Origin: CAZBDV01 sp964490765
GTDB lineage: Bacteria > Cloacimonadota > Cloacimonadia > Cloacimonadales > JAJBBL01
NCBI GenBank assembly: GCA_964490765.1
Contig: CAZBDV010000013.1
Location: 1 to 52,995 of the forward strand
Direction: 5' to 3'
Length of the DNA stretch: 52,995 nucleotides
A program made the translations under genes and the position numbers. Under the pieces are notes generated by a model. It saw nothing but the letters and a program-made list of their open reading frames with translations, was not told the origin of the DNA and made no database searches. Shown here piece after piece: positions 16,924-25,857 of this stretch. Numbering within the stretch: the first letter of the stretch is position 1; every line of letters begins with the position of its first letter.

Positions 16924-17880
16924 ATGGATATTGTTAAAGAGAAAAACTTTGAAGTAATTATCGAATTTCTGAAAACAAACTTCTCTTCACCTACTCACTG
17001 GCCTGATTGGAATTTAGTGGTTAGTGAATTCTTCAACACTGAATTCTTCTACTTGTGTGCTTATGAAGAAGATGAATTAATTGGTATATGTCCCATGCAT
17101 AAATACAAAAAAGGTATTTATACCTATTACAGATCAGGGCAATTCATGTATATCCCTTTCGGGGGTTGGCTCCTATCCAGACCGAATAAAATTAATTACA
17201 ATGCAATACAAATTAAAGGTCTATCTCGATTAGATGTATTTGGTTTGCCTTTAATAAGTGATTTCGAAAATGCTATTATTGAAGATAATGTAGTCATTCA
17301 TAAAACTCTTATTATTGATCTAAACGAAGACATTAATAATATTTGGGATAATTATCTAAATAAAAACCGACGGAAGATGATCAATAAAGCTCAAAAGAAT
17401 GATGTAGTAGTTGAGGTTGAAGATGATTTAGATCGATTTTATTATTTCTACAAAAGAGCAAGTATTCGTAAAGGAATATATGTGCTACCCAAATTTTTTT
17501 TTGAGCGGCTTATATTTAATGCAGTTAACATTAACTTTGACTTTATATGGACTAAAATCGGCGATCAGTATTTTGTTAATAGAGTAATTGCCTATGATAA
17601 AAATTATGCAATTGCCTGGTTGGCTAATTACGAAGCGAACATTCCTAACTTAGGTTTAGGAGAAGTCTTATATTGGGAAGCTATTAAACGGGTAAAACAG
17701 TTCGGTTGTGATTTCTTCGACCTAGCTTATATCAACAAAAAAAATCTTCCGGGCATCTATGAATTTAAAAGAGGGTTTTCACAAAAAGAGGTAATTGTGC
17801 CATTAATAATACAAAAACCTCTTGTTTATAGGGTAGTAAATAGAGGTACTAGATGGTTAAGAAGTATTATAGGAAATTGA
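16924..17880 (+). CDS. GNAT/FemAB-like N-acyltransferase
   Basis: Probable acyltransferase of the double-GNAT type (BioF2-like acetyltransferase domain), suited to acylating the amino sugar made by the preceding enzyme. Supporting segments: FYLCAYEEDELIGICPMHKY near the N-terminus, NRRKMINKAQKNDVVVEVED in the middle, and GLGEVLYWEAIKRVKQFGCDFFDLA with GIYEFKRGF toward the C-terminus, a typical order for this fold. I chose ATG at 16924; a TTG at 16915 adds three residues. The last 28 bp overlap the next acyltransferase gene. Confidence 0.75.
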   Translation: MDIVKEKNFEVIIEFLKTNFSSPTHWPDWNLVVSEFFNTEFFYLCAYEEDELIGICPMHKYKKGIYTYYRSGQFMYIPFGGWLLSRPNKINYNAIQIKGLSRLDVFGLPLISDFENAIIEDNVVIHKTLIIDLNEDINNIWDNYLNKNRRKMINKAQKNDVVVEVEDDLDRFYYFYKRASIRKGIYVLPKFFFERLIFNAVNINFDFIWTKIGDQYFVNRVIAYDKNYAIAWLANYEANIPNLGLGEVLYWEAIKRVKQFGCDFFDLAYINKKNLPGIYEFKRGFSQKEVIVPLIIQKPLVYRVVNRGTRWLRSIIGN

Positions 17881-18503
17881 AGAATAGAATAAAGCAAAGC
17901 TTGCTTAAGGCTAGACTGAGGAAGAGATGTTCTATTGGCAAGAATTGTTATGTAGCATCAGATGTTGTTATAGGTTCTAATTGTATTATATCTAACCGCG
18001 TTTACATTGGCAATAATGTTAATTTATCCGAAGGAGTTTTTGTAGGAAGCAATGCTATCCTTAGAAATATCTCAATAGGAAAAAACTCAAAGATAGAAGG
18101 TGGGGTTGTATGTACTGGAAATGGAAAAGGAAAAATAATCATTGGAGGAGAGTCATATATTGGACCAGAAGTCATACTTGACTGGAGTGAAAATATTACA
18201 ATTGGCAGTTATGTTCATATAGCAAATCGAAGTATATTAAGCACACATAGTTCCGCAAAAAAAGCAATATCTGGAATACCTCTAAAAGACAATAGCGACA
18301 AGTTTAGACCCACTAATCCAATTAAAATCGAAGATAATGTTTATGTAGCAGGATATTGTCAAATCAATCCGGGAATAACAATAGGACATCATTCAATAGT
18401 TGGGAATAATTCAGTTGTAACAAAAAACGTTCCGCCATACACAATGGTTGGTGGAGTACCAGCTAAATTCGTAAAATCAACTAAGGGGTTAATATTAACA
18501 TAA
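17853..18503 (+). CDS. Hexapeptide-repeat acetyltransferase
   Basis: Left-handed beta-helix acyltransferase, likely O-acetylating a sugar or the growing glycan. Isoleucine-led hexapeptide repeats run from about residue 27 to 195 (IGKNCYVASDVVIGSNC, IGNNVNLSEGVFVGSN, then INPGITIGHHSIVGNNSVV). The C-terminal cap VPPYTMVGGVPAKFV is typical. Catalytic His is probably in ILSTHSS. A basic N-terminal helix (KKYYRKLKNRIKQSLLKARLRK) may bind the membrane surface. It overlaps the preceding gene by 28 bp. Confidence 0.9.
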   Translation: MVKKYYRKLKNRIKQSLLKARLRKRCSIGKNCYVASDVVIGSNCIISNRVYIGNNVNLSEGVFVGSNAILRNISIGKNSKIEGGVVCTGNGKGKIIIGGESYIGPEVILDWSENITIGSYVHIANRSILSTHSSAKKAISGIPLKDNSDKFRPTNPIKIEDNVYVAGYCQINPGITIGHHSIVGNNSVVTKNVPPYTMVGGVPAKFVKSTKGLILT

Positions 18504-18548
18504 TAATTCATTACGATAACTAGAAAAATCAAATAATCTCTCTGGCAG

Positions 18549-19472
18549 ATGAGCTTATTAAACAATCGACTAAATGTCTTAGGAGCTATGGAAATCAATA
18601 TGATTTTATCGGTGTTAAAATTTCGAACATTTTGGACATTTCATACAATGCGATATCTGCTCAATGCTATCTGGCCTATAGGTCGGTATTCTGCGAATTT
18701 TAATCTTTCTATTGGACTTACCACTTTTGCTGATAGGTTTACAGGATGTCTTATACCATTGATTAAGCAGATTAATCTACTTTTCCCTGGATCTCAGATT
18801 ATTGTCACAGCTAATGGAGATGTGAATAAAGAGAAACAATTGAAGTATTTAGCAAATTTAAGAAGATTCTGTAAAAAATACTCAAATCTTACTCTCATCG
18901 ATCATGAAAAGCCTGTTGGATTAAGCAAGATGTGGAATCTCATAATGATAAATGCCAGCAATGATAAGGTCCTGATCCTTAATGATGATGTAAAATTAGC
19001 GTGGAGTTTCAGGAAATTTATACAAGGATCAGGAATTATGGAAGATGACATTGCCTTATTGAAGAAATCGTGGAGTCACTTTTTGATATCAAAAGAACTC
19101 TATCAGAAAGTTGGTTACTTTGATGAACGACTTCTGGAGATAGGTGGCGAAGACGATGATTATGCTGCCCGATGCGAATTGTTTGGTATAGAAATAAAGA
19201 ACTATACGACAAAATTAATAGCATCGAGATCAAGGAGAAGGCATAGAGGAATTAAGGTGAATTCTTATGGTAAAGATATGAGCAAGGAAAGAGGAGGATA
19301 TTCGACTTACAACAGCACTTTCATGCGAGAAAAGAAGTGGATCACAAGTGATAATCCCTTTGAAGGTGCGATCTTTGTTCCTAATCGAAAGCCTAAATAC
19401 TGGAAACTGAGAGAGGGGATGAGAACACCCGATTTTTATCCAAATCTCGATAAGATAAAAGGAGAATCATGA
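18549..19472 (+). CDS. Family 2-like (GT-A) glycosyltransferase
   Basis: Transfers a sugar from a nucleotide donor during repeat-unit assembly. GT-A features: LSIGLTTFADRFTGCLIPL at the start of the fold, QIIVTANGD, KPVGLSKMWNLIM, and LILNDDV, which is the probable metal-binding motif. YFDERLLEIGGEDDDYAARC fits the later acidic motif. The start may be ATG 18549 or ATG 18588, because the first 13 residues are not conserved-looking. It overlaps gmd by 4 bp (ATGA). Confidence 0.82.
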   Translation: MSLLNNRLNVLGAMEINMILSVLKFRTFWTFHTMRYLLNAIWPIGRYSANFNLSIGLTTFADRFTGCLIPLIKQINLLFPGSQIIVTANGDVNKEKQLKYLANLRRFCKKYSNLTLIDHEKPVGLSKMWNLIMINASNDKVLILNDDVKLAWSFRKFIQGSGIMEDDIALLKKSWSHFLISKELYQKVGYFDERLLEIGGEDDDYAARCELFGIEIKNYTTKLIASRSRRRHRGIKVNSYGKDMSKERGGYSTYNSTFMREKKWITSDNPFEGAIFVPNRKPKYWKLREGMRTPDFYPNLDKIKGES

Positions 19473-20617
19473 AAAAAGCACTGATAACCGGTATTACCGG
19501 CCAGGATGGAGCATATCTTGCTGAATATTTATTAATGAAGGGATACAGGGTTCATGGATTGAAAAGAAGATCGAGTCTCTTCAACACTGCAAGGATAGAT
19601 CATCTCTTTGAAAAGGACCGCGATAAGGACTCGAATTTCAGCTATGCCTATTTCGACCTTACCGATTCGACAAACATAGTCAGCATGATACAATCTATCC
19701 AACCAGATGAGATATACAATCTGGCAGCCCAGTCACATGTAAAGGTGAGCTTCGCTACCCCGGAATATACGGCAAATTCTGATGGTATAGGGACTTTAAG
19801 GATTTTAGAAGCAATAAGGATGTTAGGTTTAAAAGATAAAACAAAGTTCTACCAGGCTTCTACTTCTGAACTTTTCGGCAAGATCCAGGAGATGCCCCAG
19901 AAAGAGACAACACCCTTTTATCCCAGGTCGCCTTATGCTGTTGCCAAACTATACGGATACTGGATTACAGTGAATTACCGGGAAGCTTATGGTATACATG
20001 CCAGCAATGGGATTTTATTTAATCACGAATCACCGGTGCGAGGTGAGACTTTCGTAACCAGAAAGATAACCAGAGCAGTAGCAAACATAGCTCTGAACCT
20101 GCAGCATACACTCTATCTGGGAAATCTCAATGCCAAGCGGGACTGGGGTCACGCTAAGGACTTTGTAAAAGCTATGTATCTCATTCTGCAGCAGGATGAA
20201 CCGGATGATTATGTCATAGCTACCGGGGTTACTACGGCTGTAAGATCATTTGTGGAGATGGCTTTCAAGGTTATTGGGATCACTCTGGAGTTTAACGGCA
20301 AGGGTGTCGATGAGGTTGGTGTTATTCAATCAATAGATAAGAACATTTTCTGGGAAATGGTTGGAAGAGAACCTTTACATCTCAAAGAGGGACAGATATT
20401 AGTTAAGGTTGATCCCTTCTATTTCCGTCCGACAGAGGTGGATCTGCTCGTAGGTGATGCTTCCAAAGCTAAGAAGAAGTTAGGCTGGGATCCAAAATAT
20501 ACCGTGGAAGAGCTGGTGAATGAAATGGTGATAAGTGACGTGAAACTGATGAAGAAAGAGCAGTACCTCAAAGAGGGTGGGTTTGTTATCTATCCGCAGA
20601 TTGAGGATATATTTTAA
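19469..20617 (+). CDS. gmd: GDP-mannose 4,6-dehydratase
   Basis: Converts GDP-mannose to GDP-4-keto-6-deoxymannose. Nearly textbook sequence: ALITGITGQDGAYLAEYLL, HGLKRRSSLFNTARIDHLF, NLAAQSHVKVSFATPEYTA, YQASTSELFGKIQEMPQKET, YPRSPYAVAKLYGYWITVNY, ASNGILFNHESPVRGETFV and AKRDWGHAKDFVKAM. 382 residues. AAAGGAGAATC precedes the ATG. No GDP-fucose synthase follows; an RmlC-like epimerase and an aminotransferase do, so the end product is not simple fucose. Confidence 0.96.
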   Translation: MKKALITGITGQDGAYLAEYLLMKGYRVHGLKRRSSLFNTARIDHLFEKDRDKDSNFSYAYFDLTDSTNIVSMIQSIQPDEIYNLAAQSHVKVSFATPEYTANSDGIGTLRILEAIRMLGLKDKTKFYQASTSELFGKIQEMPQKETTPFYPRSPYAVAKLYGYWITVNYREAYGIHASNGILFNHESPVRGETFVTRKITRAVANIALNLQHTLYLGNLNAKRDWGHAKDFVKAMYLILQQDEPDDYVIATGVTTAVRSFVEMAFKVIGITLEFNGKGVDEVGVIQSIDKNIFWEMVGREPLHLKEGQILVKVDPFYFRPTEVDLLVGDASKAKKKLGWDPKYTVEELVNEMVISDVKLMKKEQYLKEGGFVIYPQIEDIF

Positions 20618-20799
20618 CAAGTGACGGGGTAACGAAGTAACGGGGTGACATGACAAAAAGTGATGGGGTAATGGAGTGATGAGGTGATGAAGAAAAGAAG
20701 TGATGGAGTTTTGAGGTTACAAAGTAGACACAGTAACAAAGTAACAAGGTGAAGAAAAAATACATTGTCACTTTGTGACCCTGTAACCATCGGAGATGA
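20618..20799. repeat. Short-period repeat arms without a cargo gene
   Basis: A GTGACGGGGTAACGAAGTAA-type module (8-bp period) runs from about 20620 to 20745. A complementary module (CATTGTCACTTTGTGACCC) follows at 20764-20790. The arrangement is that of an S23 cassette with nothing between the arms. No gene is visible. Confidence 0.75.
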
Positions 20800-21333
20800 T
20801 TGATGTCGTATAAGGATTTGAAAGTAGCAAGATCTAAAATATTACCCGATGTTTTGATATTCGAACCGTCGATGTTCTGGGATTTGCGGGGGAATATTTA
20901 TAGTTCGTATAATGAAGAAAACTATAGAGAGTATTTGCCTGAAAAGCTGGACTTTATTCACGATAAGTTTGCTCTGTCTAAAAATAATGTTTTGCGTGGT
21001 TTGCACGGAGACAATAAAACTTGGAAACTGGTTTCTTGTGTTTGTGGGGAGATCTATGAAGTGGTTGTAGATATGAGGAAAGATTCACCTAACTACAAAA
21101 AATGGGCTGCTTTTGATCTATCATCAGATAAATACAGGCAGGTACTTATCCCTCCGGGCTTTGTTAATGGATACTATGTTAAAAGTGAAAATGCTGTCTT
21201 TCACTATAAATTGGCCTATGCCGGGAAGTATATCGATGCCGATGAGCAGATGACCTTCCGCTGGGATGATCCGGAACTTGGTATTAAGTGGCCATGCAAG
21301 GAGCCGATACTTCAGAGTAGAGATATGAAGTGA
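20800..21333 (+). CDS. RmlC-like GDP-sugar 3/5-epimerase homologue
   Basis: Cupin-fold epimerase of the RmlC superfamily. The segment FIHDKFALSKNNVLRGLHGD with WKLVSCVCGEIYEVVVDMRK closely recalls the Campylobacter MlghB/DdahB enzymes, which act on GDP-4-keto-6-deoxy-heptoses. The catalytic RGLH histidine is kept; the later GFAHGF histidine of true RmlC is Asn here (PPGFVNGYYV), again as in that branch. Its position after gmd supports a GDP-4-keto-6-deoxy-sugar substrate. The start may be the first or second ATG. The stop lies in repeat sequence. Confidence 0.82.
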   Translation: MMSYKDLKVARSKILPDVLIFEPSMFWDLRGNIYSSYNEENYREYLPEKLDFIHDKFALSKNNVLRGLHGDNKTWKLVSCVCGEIYEVVVDMRKDSPNYKKWAAFDLSSDKYRQVLIPPGFVNGYYVKSENAVFHYKLAYAGKYIDADEQMTFRWDDPELGIKWPCKEPILQSRDMK

Positions 21334-21364
21334 TGAAGTAATGGGGTGATGGAGTGATGAGGTA
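21323..21364 (+). repeat. Left arm of S23 cassette 3 (GTGATGAA module)
   Basis: Reads ATGAAGTGATGAAGTAATGG and continues with GGTGATGGAGTGATGAGGTA, 8-bp period. It carries the stop of the preceding epimerase gene and gives the S23 gene its ribosome-binding GAGGT. The inverted counterpart is at 21741-21777. Confidence 0.85.
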
Positions 21365-21727
21365 ATGAAGACGCATAGAGATCTGGATGTATGGATAAAT
21401 AGCATAAAATTAGTTGAAGAGATCTATAAGTTGACAGCTAATTATCCTAAAGAAGAAATCTATGGTATCGTATCTCAAATAAGAAGAGCGGCAGTATCTA
21501 TTCCATCTAACATTGCAGAAGGTGCTGCCAGGTCACATGATAAAGAATTTATGCAATTTCTTTACATTGCTTTAGGAAGCATTGCAGAACTGGATACACA
21601 ATTAGTTATTTCTGACAAGCTTGGCTATATAAAAACCGATGAACTAGAAAAGATTGAGAATAATACTAAGATTATCAGAAATCAGATTTTAGGTCTGATC
21701 AAATACTTAAGAGAAAAGAAGACATGA
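21365..21727 (+). CDS. S23/IVP four-helix-bundle protein, copy 3
   Basis: Canonical member: MKTHRDLDVWINSIKLVEEI at the N-terminus and IRRAAVSIPSNIAEGAARSH in the centre, followed by DKEFMQFLYIALGSIAELDTQ. 120 residues. It separates the GDP-sugar epimerase from the aminotransferase and is enclosed by clear inverted arms of the GTGATGAA family. It is more similar to copies 5, 6 and 7 than to copies 1, 2 and 4. Confidence 0.93.
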   Translation: MKTHRDLDVWINSIKLVEEIYKLTANYPKEEIYGIVSQIRRAAVSIPSNIAEGAARSHDKEFMQFLYIALGSIAELDTQLVISDKLGYIKTDELEKIENNTKIIRNQILGLIKYLREKKT

Positions 21728-21740
21728 TGAGAGAATCTTT

Positions 21741-21777
21741 ATTCTTCATTACTTCATTACCCCATTACTTCATCACT
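21741..21777 (-). repeat. Right arm of S23 cassette 3
   Basis: Plus-strand words CTTCATTACTTCATTACCCC and ATTACTTCATCACT are the reverse complement of the left arm's GATGAAGTAATGGGG words. The pairing is good enough that a transcript could fold with the S23 frame in the loop. Confidence 0.85.
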
Positions 21778-21790
21778 ATTTGGAGCAAAC

Positions 21791-22972
21791 ATGCTAAATC
21801 GAAATAATCCCCTTCTCGCTATAAACGGCGGAACACCCGTCTGCAAAGAGAAGATAGTAATTCATAAGCCATATCTGGATGAAGATGATTTCCAGGCTGT
21901 TGATAAGGCAATGAGATCGACTTTCATTTCAGGAGATGGGCCTGAATGTCGCAGGTTTGAAAAAGAGTTATCGGAGTATCTTGGAGCCAAGCACGTACTC
22001 TTTATGAATAGTGCTACTACTGCCCTGGAGCTGGCCTTCAGAGTAAAGGGTTTTCTACCGGGTTCAGAGGTTATTGTGCCCAACTTTACCTATACATCTT
22101 CAGCTCTGGGAGCACTCTATAATAATCTGGCTATCAGGTTAGTCGATGTCTATCCGGATAATGGGAGTATAAATGTCAGCAAGATCGAAGAAGCGATAAA
22201 CGAGAGAACAGTAGCTATAGTCCCTGTAGATTATGCCGGTATTCCGGCTGAAATGGATGAGATTAATGTGATAGCAAAGAAGCATAGCCTGTATGTCATT
22301 CACGACACTGCTCAGTCGATAGGATCGGTGTATAAAGGAAAGAAAACGGGGACACTGGCTGATGTTTCAGTTTTCAGTTTTCACGGTACCAAGAACTTGA
22401 CTACTGGAGAAGGTGGTGCTCTCGTTACTGATGTTGATGAGATAGCTGAAAGAATAAAGATTCTAAGGGATAAGGGAACAGATAAATACTCCTTTCTTAC
22501 AGATAACAGAGACAGAGGATATTATGAATATGTCGATATAGGCAATTCCTATGTCCAGTCTAATGTCTTGGGAGCTCTGGGTTGCTCTCAGCTAAAAAAA
22601 CTCGACTGGATGAAGGAAAAAAGAAGGGAAATAGCAGAATTCTACCTGAAAGAGTTACAAGGCATACCAGGTCTCGATTTCCCGCAAATTACTAAAAACT
22701 CCAAACATAACTGGCATCTTTTCGGTATTCTGGTTCCCCCGGAAGATAGATACTGGATAATGGATGCTTTGAGGGCAGAAGGGGTGATGTGTAATGTTCA
22801 TTATACTCCGTTGCATCGAAACAGCTACTATAAAGGGTTGGCCACCGATGAGGAGATGAAAGGGTCTATGGAGTTCTTTAGCAGGTTATTGAGATTGCCG
22901 ATTTATCCTTCGCTGACTACAAGAGAACAGGAATCTTTGATCAAAGCAGTCAAGAAGGTATTTGGAGTCTGA
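21791..22972 (+). CDS. DegT/DnrJ/EryC1/StrS sugar aminotransferase 2
   Basis: PLP-dependent keto-sugar aminotransferase, likely a 4-amino-4,6-dideoxy-sugar type. Motifs: FISGDGPECRRFEKELSEYL, MNSATTALELAF, VIVPNFTYTSSALG, VIHDTAQSIGS and FSFHGTKNLTTGEGGAL with the Schiff-base lysine; the last resembles WecE-type enzymes. 393 residues. TTGGAGC precedes the ATG. The following ATP-grasp gene begins directly after its stop, suggesting that the new amino group is then amide-linked to an acid. Confidence 0.9.
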   Translation: MLNRNNPLLAINGGTPVCKEKIVIHKPYLDEDDFQAVDKAMRSTFISGDGPECRRFEKELSEYLGAKHVLFMNSATTALELAFRVKGFLPGSEVIVPNFTYTSSALGALYNNLAIRLVDVYPDNGSINVSKIEEAINERTVAIVPVDYAGIPAEMDEINVIAKKHSLYVIHDTAQSIGSVYKGKKTGTLADVSVFSFHGTKNLTTGEGGALVTDVDEIAERIKILRDKGTDKYSFLTDNRDRGYYEYVDIGNSYVQSNVLGALGCSQLKKLDWMKEKRREIAEFYLKELQGIPGLDFPQITKNSKHNWHLFGILVPPEDRYWIMDALRAEGVMCNVHYTPLHRNSYYKGLATDEEMKGSMEFFSRLLRLPIYPSLTTREQESLIKAVKKVFGV

Positions 22973-24166
22973 TTGGCAAAGACTATAATGATCTTTGGGG
23001 CAGGGATAAACCAGTTAACCCTTATTGAGGCAGCCAGAGAATTAGGATTGACTTCAGTAGTTATCGATCCACAGGAAACCCCACCTGGAAAAGCTAAAGC
23101 AGATTTTTTCTATCAGGTTACCGGTGATGATTATCAGAGAACAAAAGAAATAGCTGAAAAAAATAATGTTGATGGAATAGTAACCGGGCAAATGGAAAAC
23201 CCACTGAAAATTATGGCTAGACTAGCACAAGAGATGGGGTATATATTTCATTCACCGAAAGTGATTGAAAGATCGACCAATAAATATCTGATGAAGCAGG
23301 CTTTTTTGGCTAACGGTATTCCCTGTGCAAAGGGAGATTTGATTTCAAATGGAAAATTATTGACGGAGGAAGAGTTAACTAAGTATTCTTATCCTTTAAT
23401 TATTAAGCCGTTAAATGCCTTTTCCAGCAAAGGTGTTTATAGGATCGATAATTATGAAGATTATACTAAAATCGTTAGTAAAACGCTTGAGTTTTCTGAT
23501 AATGGCTCATATCTTATTGAAGAGTTCATTGATGGTCCTGAATATAGTGTGGAAACTATAACTTATCATGGAGAAACAACAATCATCCAATATACGGAAA
23601 AGATGATTACACCATATCCTAATACTGTAGAAATTGGTCACTTTCAACCTGCAGAGTTGAGTGAAGTACAAAAGAGAAATATAGATAAAATAGTTAAAGA
23701 AGCGATATTTTCCTTAGGTATTGATAATTCAGCAGCACATACAGAAGTCAAATGGTCAGAAAAAGGACCAATAGTATTAGAAATCGGTCCACGACTAGGT
23801 GGTGATTTTATTGCCTCTTATCTGACTAAGGCATCAACTGGTATTGATATGGATAAAGCAGCAATAAAGGTCGCTTTAGGGGAAAAGCCAGATCTGAGAG
23901 TGACCAAGAATAAGGGATCGGTTATTCTGTATCTAACTCTTCCACCCTTTTCTGTAATAAAGAAAATCAGTGATAACTCTTTATCAGAAATACCTAATCT
24001 GATATCCTATTATTTGGCTATTAAAGATAGAGATGTAATTTCTCCTTTAACCGATAGTGCTAAAAGATCAGGATGGGTTATTACGGGGGGTACCAATAGA
24101 CAAGAAGCAGAGATTGCTGCAGAATGTGCTATAAGAAGATTGAGAGATTCCATAGAACTATTATAA
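22973..24166 (+). CDS. ATP-grasp ligase 1
   Basis: Forms an amide or similar bond by activating a carboxylate with ATP. An N-terminal Rossmann-like preATP-grasp domain (IMIFGAGINQLTLIEAARELG) is followed by the ATP-grasp core: YPLIIKPLNAFSSKGVYRI (ATP-binding Lys), LIEEFIDGPEYSVETITY, and HTEVKWSEKGPIVLEIGPRL (Mg-binding Glu and Asn-like positions), as in carbamoyl-phosphate-synthase-like proteins. The start is TTG immediately after the aminotransferase stop, with TTTGGAG upstream. Likely attaches an amino acid or acid to the amino sugar; the substrate is inferred. Confidence 0.85.
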   Translation: MAKTIMIFGAGINQLTLIEAARELGLTSVVIDPQETPPGKAKADFFYQVTGDDYQRTKEIAEKNNVDGIVTGQMENPLKIMARLAQEMGYIFHSPKVIERSTNKYLMKQAFLANGIPCAKGDLISNGKLLTEEELTKYSYPLIIKPLNAFSSKGVYRIDNYEDYTKIVSKTLEFSDNGSYLIEEFIDGPEYSVETITYHGETTIIQYTEKMITPYPNTVEIGHFQPAELSEVQKRNIDKIVKEAIFSLGIDNSAAHTEVKWSEKGPIVLEIGPRLGGDFIASYLTKASTGIDMDKAAIKVALGEKPDLRVTKNKGSVILYLTLPPFSVIKKISDNSLSEIPNLISYYLAIKDRDVISPLTDSAKRSGWVITGGTNRQEAEIAAECAIRRLRDSIELL

Positions 24167-24196
24167 AAAATAAGCAAGAAGCAATGAGGTAAGATT

Positions 24197-24739
24197 ATGT
24201 TAAAAGGAGACAAAGTAATACTGAGACCACTTAAATTTGCTGACATCGAAAAAATTAGTGAGTGGAGAAACGATTTGGAGACAATTCAATTGGCTCAGTA
24301 TCCACGCTTCCCTAAAACAATTGAAATGGATAAAGAATGGTTTGATATGTTGCTGGCAGACAGGAGCAACAAAAATATCTATTTTGGTATTGACGAAATT
24401 GAATCTAAAATGTTTATTGGAATTAGCCAATTAAACAATATAGACTATGTTTCGGGAACTGCTATTTGGGGTTTAGTAATAGGCAGTAAAGAAAAGCGAG
24501 GTATGGGATTAGGTATAGAATCATTAAAGCTGCTTATAGACTATGCTTTTGGTGTATTAAATCTAAGAAAGCTATTTGGTTACCCACTTGAAAAAAATGT
24601 AAGTACAATGGGCCTACATAAGAAATTGAATGTTATAAAAGAAGAAGGTAGACTAAAACAACACTACTATTTTGATGGAGAATATCATGATGTGCTAATT
24701 CTTTCTCTTTTTAAAGAAGATTATTTGTCGGACCGGTAA
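24197..24739 (+). CDS. GNAT N-acetyltransferase, RimJ/RimL-like
   Basis: Probable acetyl-CoA-dependent N-acetyltransferase. The N-terminal LKGDKVILRPLKFADIEKIS is typical of RimJ/RimL-like GNATs. The acetyl-CoA loop is represented by GSKEKRGMGLGIESLKLLID, and the C-terminal part LRKLFGYPLEKNVSTMGLHKKL completes the fold. 180 residues. GAGGTAAGATT precedes the ATG. In this context (after an aminotransferase and ATP-grasp gene) a sugar N-acetyltransferase similar to PseH is more likely than a ribosomal-protein enzyme. Confidence 0.85.
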   Translation: MLKGDKVILRPLKFADIEKISEWRNDLETIQLAQYPRFPKTIEMDKEWFDMLLADRSNKNIYFGIDEIESKMFIGISQLNNIDYVSGTAIWGLVIGSKEKRGMGLGIESLKLLIDYAFGVLNLRKLFGYPLEKNVSTMGLHKKLNVIKEEGRLKQHYYFDGEYHDVLILSLFKEDYLSDR

Positions 24740-24813
24740 TAATACGGATGTAATAGTTATCCCATTATACAGTGTATGTCAAGCATATAAAGATTGATTT
24801 AGGTAAAATATTC

Positions 24814-25857
24814 ATGAAAGTACTTTTATTGTCCCCAAAATTTTATACTCTGGCAGAGACATTAAAGCAGGGATTTATAACAAATAACTGTGATGTAGAA
24901 CATTATGACTACAGAGAGGATACAAAATCATTTGAAGAGAAAATTCACACTCACATCAGAAAACTCCCCTTAACAATACGTTCAAAGTGGTATAGAATAT
25001 ATGTGACTAAAATCAATAAGAGACATCTAGAAGTATTTCATAAACATACACCAGATTTAGTCTTAGTCTACAATAGCGAAATGCTTTTACCTGATACAGT
25101 TGAGAAGATGAAGAAATTTGCCAAAGTATGCTTCTTTCTAGGGGATAGTCCTTTTTATACTCCTACGAACGAATTTTTTATGTCCTGTCTTATTAAAGCT
25201 GATCATATCTTTTGTGCCGATACAGGGATTCAAGAACAGTTAAAGATCACGGGGTTATCAAATGTACATTTTTTTCTGGTTGCATCCAACTCCATTGTAA
25301 TCTATAATAAAGCAGTTAGTTCTGAAGAAAAGGCCAAATGGGGTTCCGATTTAGTATTTGTTGGTTCAACTTATTCAACGTCTGTCGGCTTTAAAAGAGC
25401 TATGTTTCTGAATCAATTTACTGATTTAGACATAAAGATATATACTAGTAGATCATTCAAACGATGGTATTCCTATTTCCCGAAACTTGAGAAAAATGTC
25501 ATTCACCCGGAAAAAAGAATATCTGATAAAGAATTGAACACGATACTTAATTGTTGCAAGTTATATCCGGTGGATGCCAATCCCGGTCTGATAAATGGTA
25601 TACATCTGAGAATTATGGATTGTATAGCAAGCGGAATTCTGCCATTGGCTGAATATCGTAAAGATGTTAAGGATTTGTTTGAGAAAGCAGGACTTCCTAT
25701 TATATATGATTATAATCAATCAGCTTCTATGGCAAGGTATTACCTGAAAAACGAGAAGGAGAGGTTAGATATTATTGAAGCAATAAGAAATGTAGTCAAT
25801 ATGAACTATAGCCCTGAACGATCTACCCAACAACTTATCGAGGAGACAGGATTTTGA
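24814..25857 (+). CDS. CgeB-like (GT-B) glycosyltransferase
   Basis: Putative glycosyltransferase. The Rossmann-like N-terminus is MKVLLLSPKFYTLAETLKQG. The middle has LVLVYNSEMLLPD and VCFFLGDSPFYTP; the second half resembles the CgeB/GT1_2 domain (LVFVGSTYSTSVGFKRAMFL, then NGIHLRIMDCIASGILPLAEY). I chose ATG 24814; an upstream GTG at 24772 would add 14 residues without clear signal. The polymerase gene overlaps its stop by 4 bp, so the two are coupled. Confidence 0.8.
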   Translation: MKVLLLSPKFYTLAETLKQGFITNNCDVEHYDYREDTKSFEEKIHTHIRKLPLTIRSKWYRIYVTKINKRHLEVFHKHTPDLVLVYNSEMLLPDTVEKMKKFAKVCFFLGDSPFYTPTNEFFMSCLIKADHIFCADTGIQEQLKITGLSNVHFFLVASNSIVIYNKAVSSEEKAKWGSDLVFVGSTYSTSVGFKRAMFLNQFTDLDIKIYTSRSFKRWYSYFPKLEKNVIHPEKRISDKELNTILNCCKLYPVDANPGLINGIHLRIMDCIASGILPLAEYRKDVKDLFEKAGLPIIYDYNQSASMARYYLKNEKERLDIIEAIRNVVNMNYSPERSTQQLIEETGF

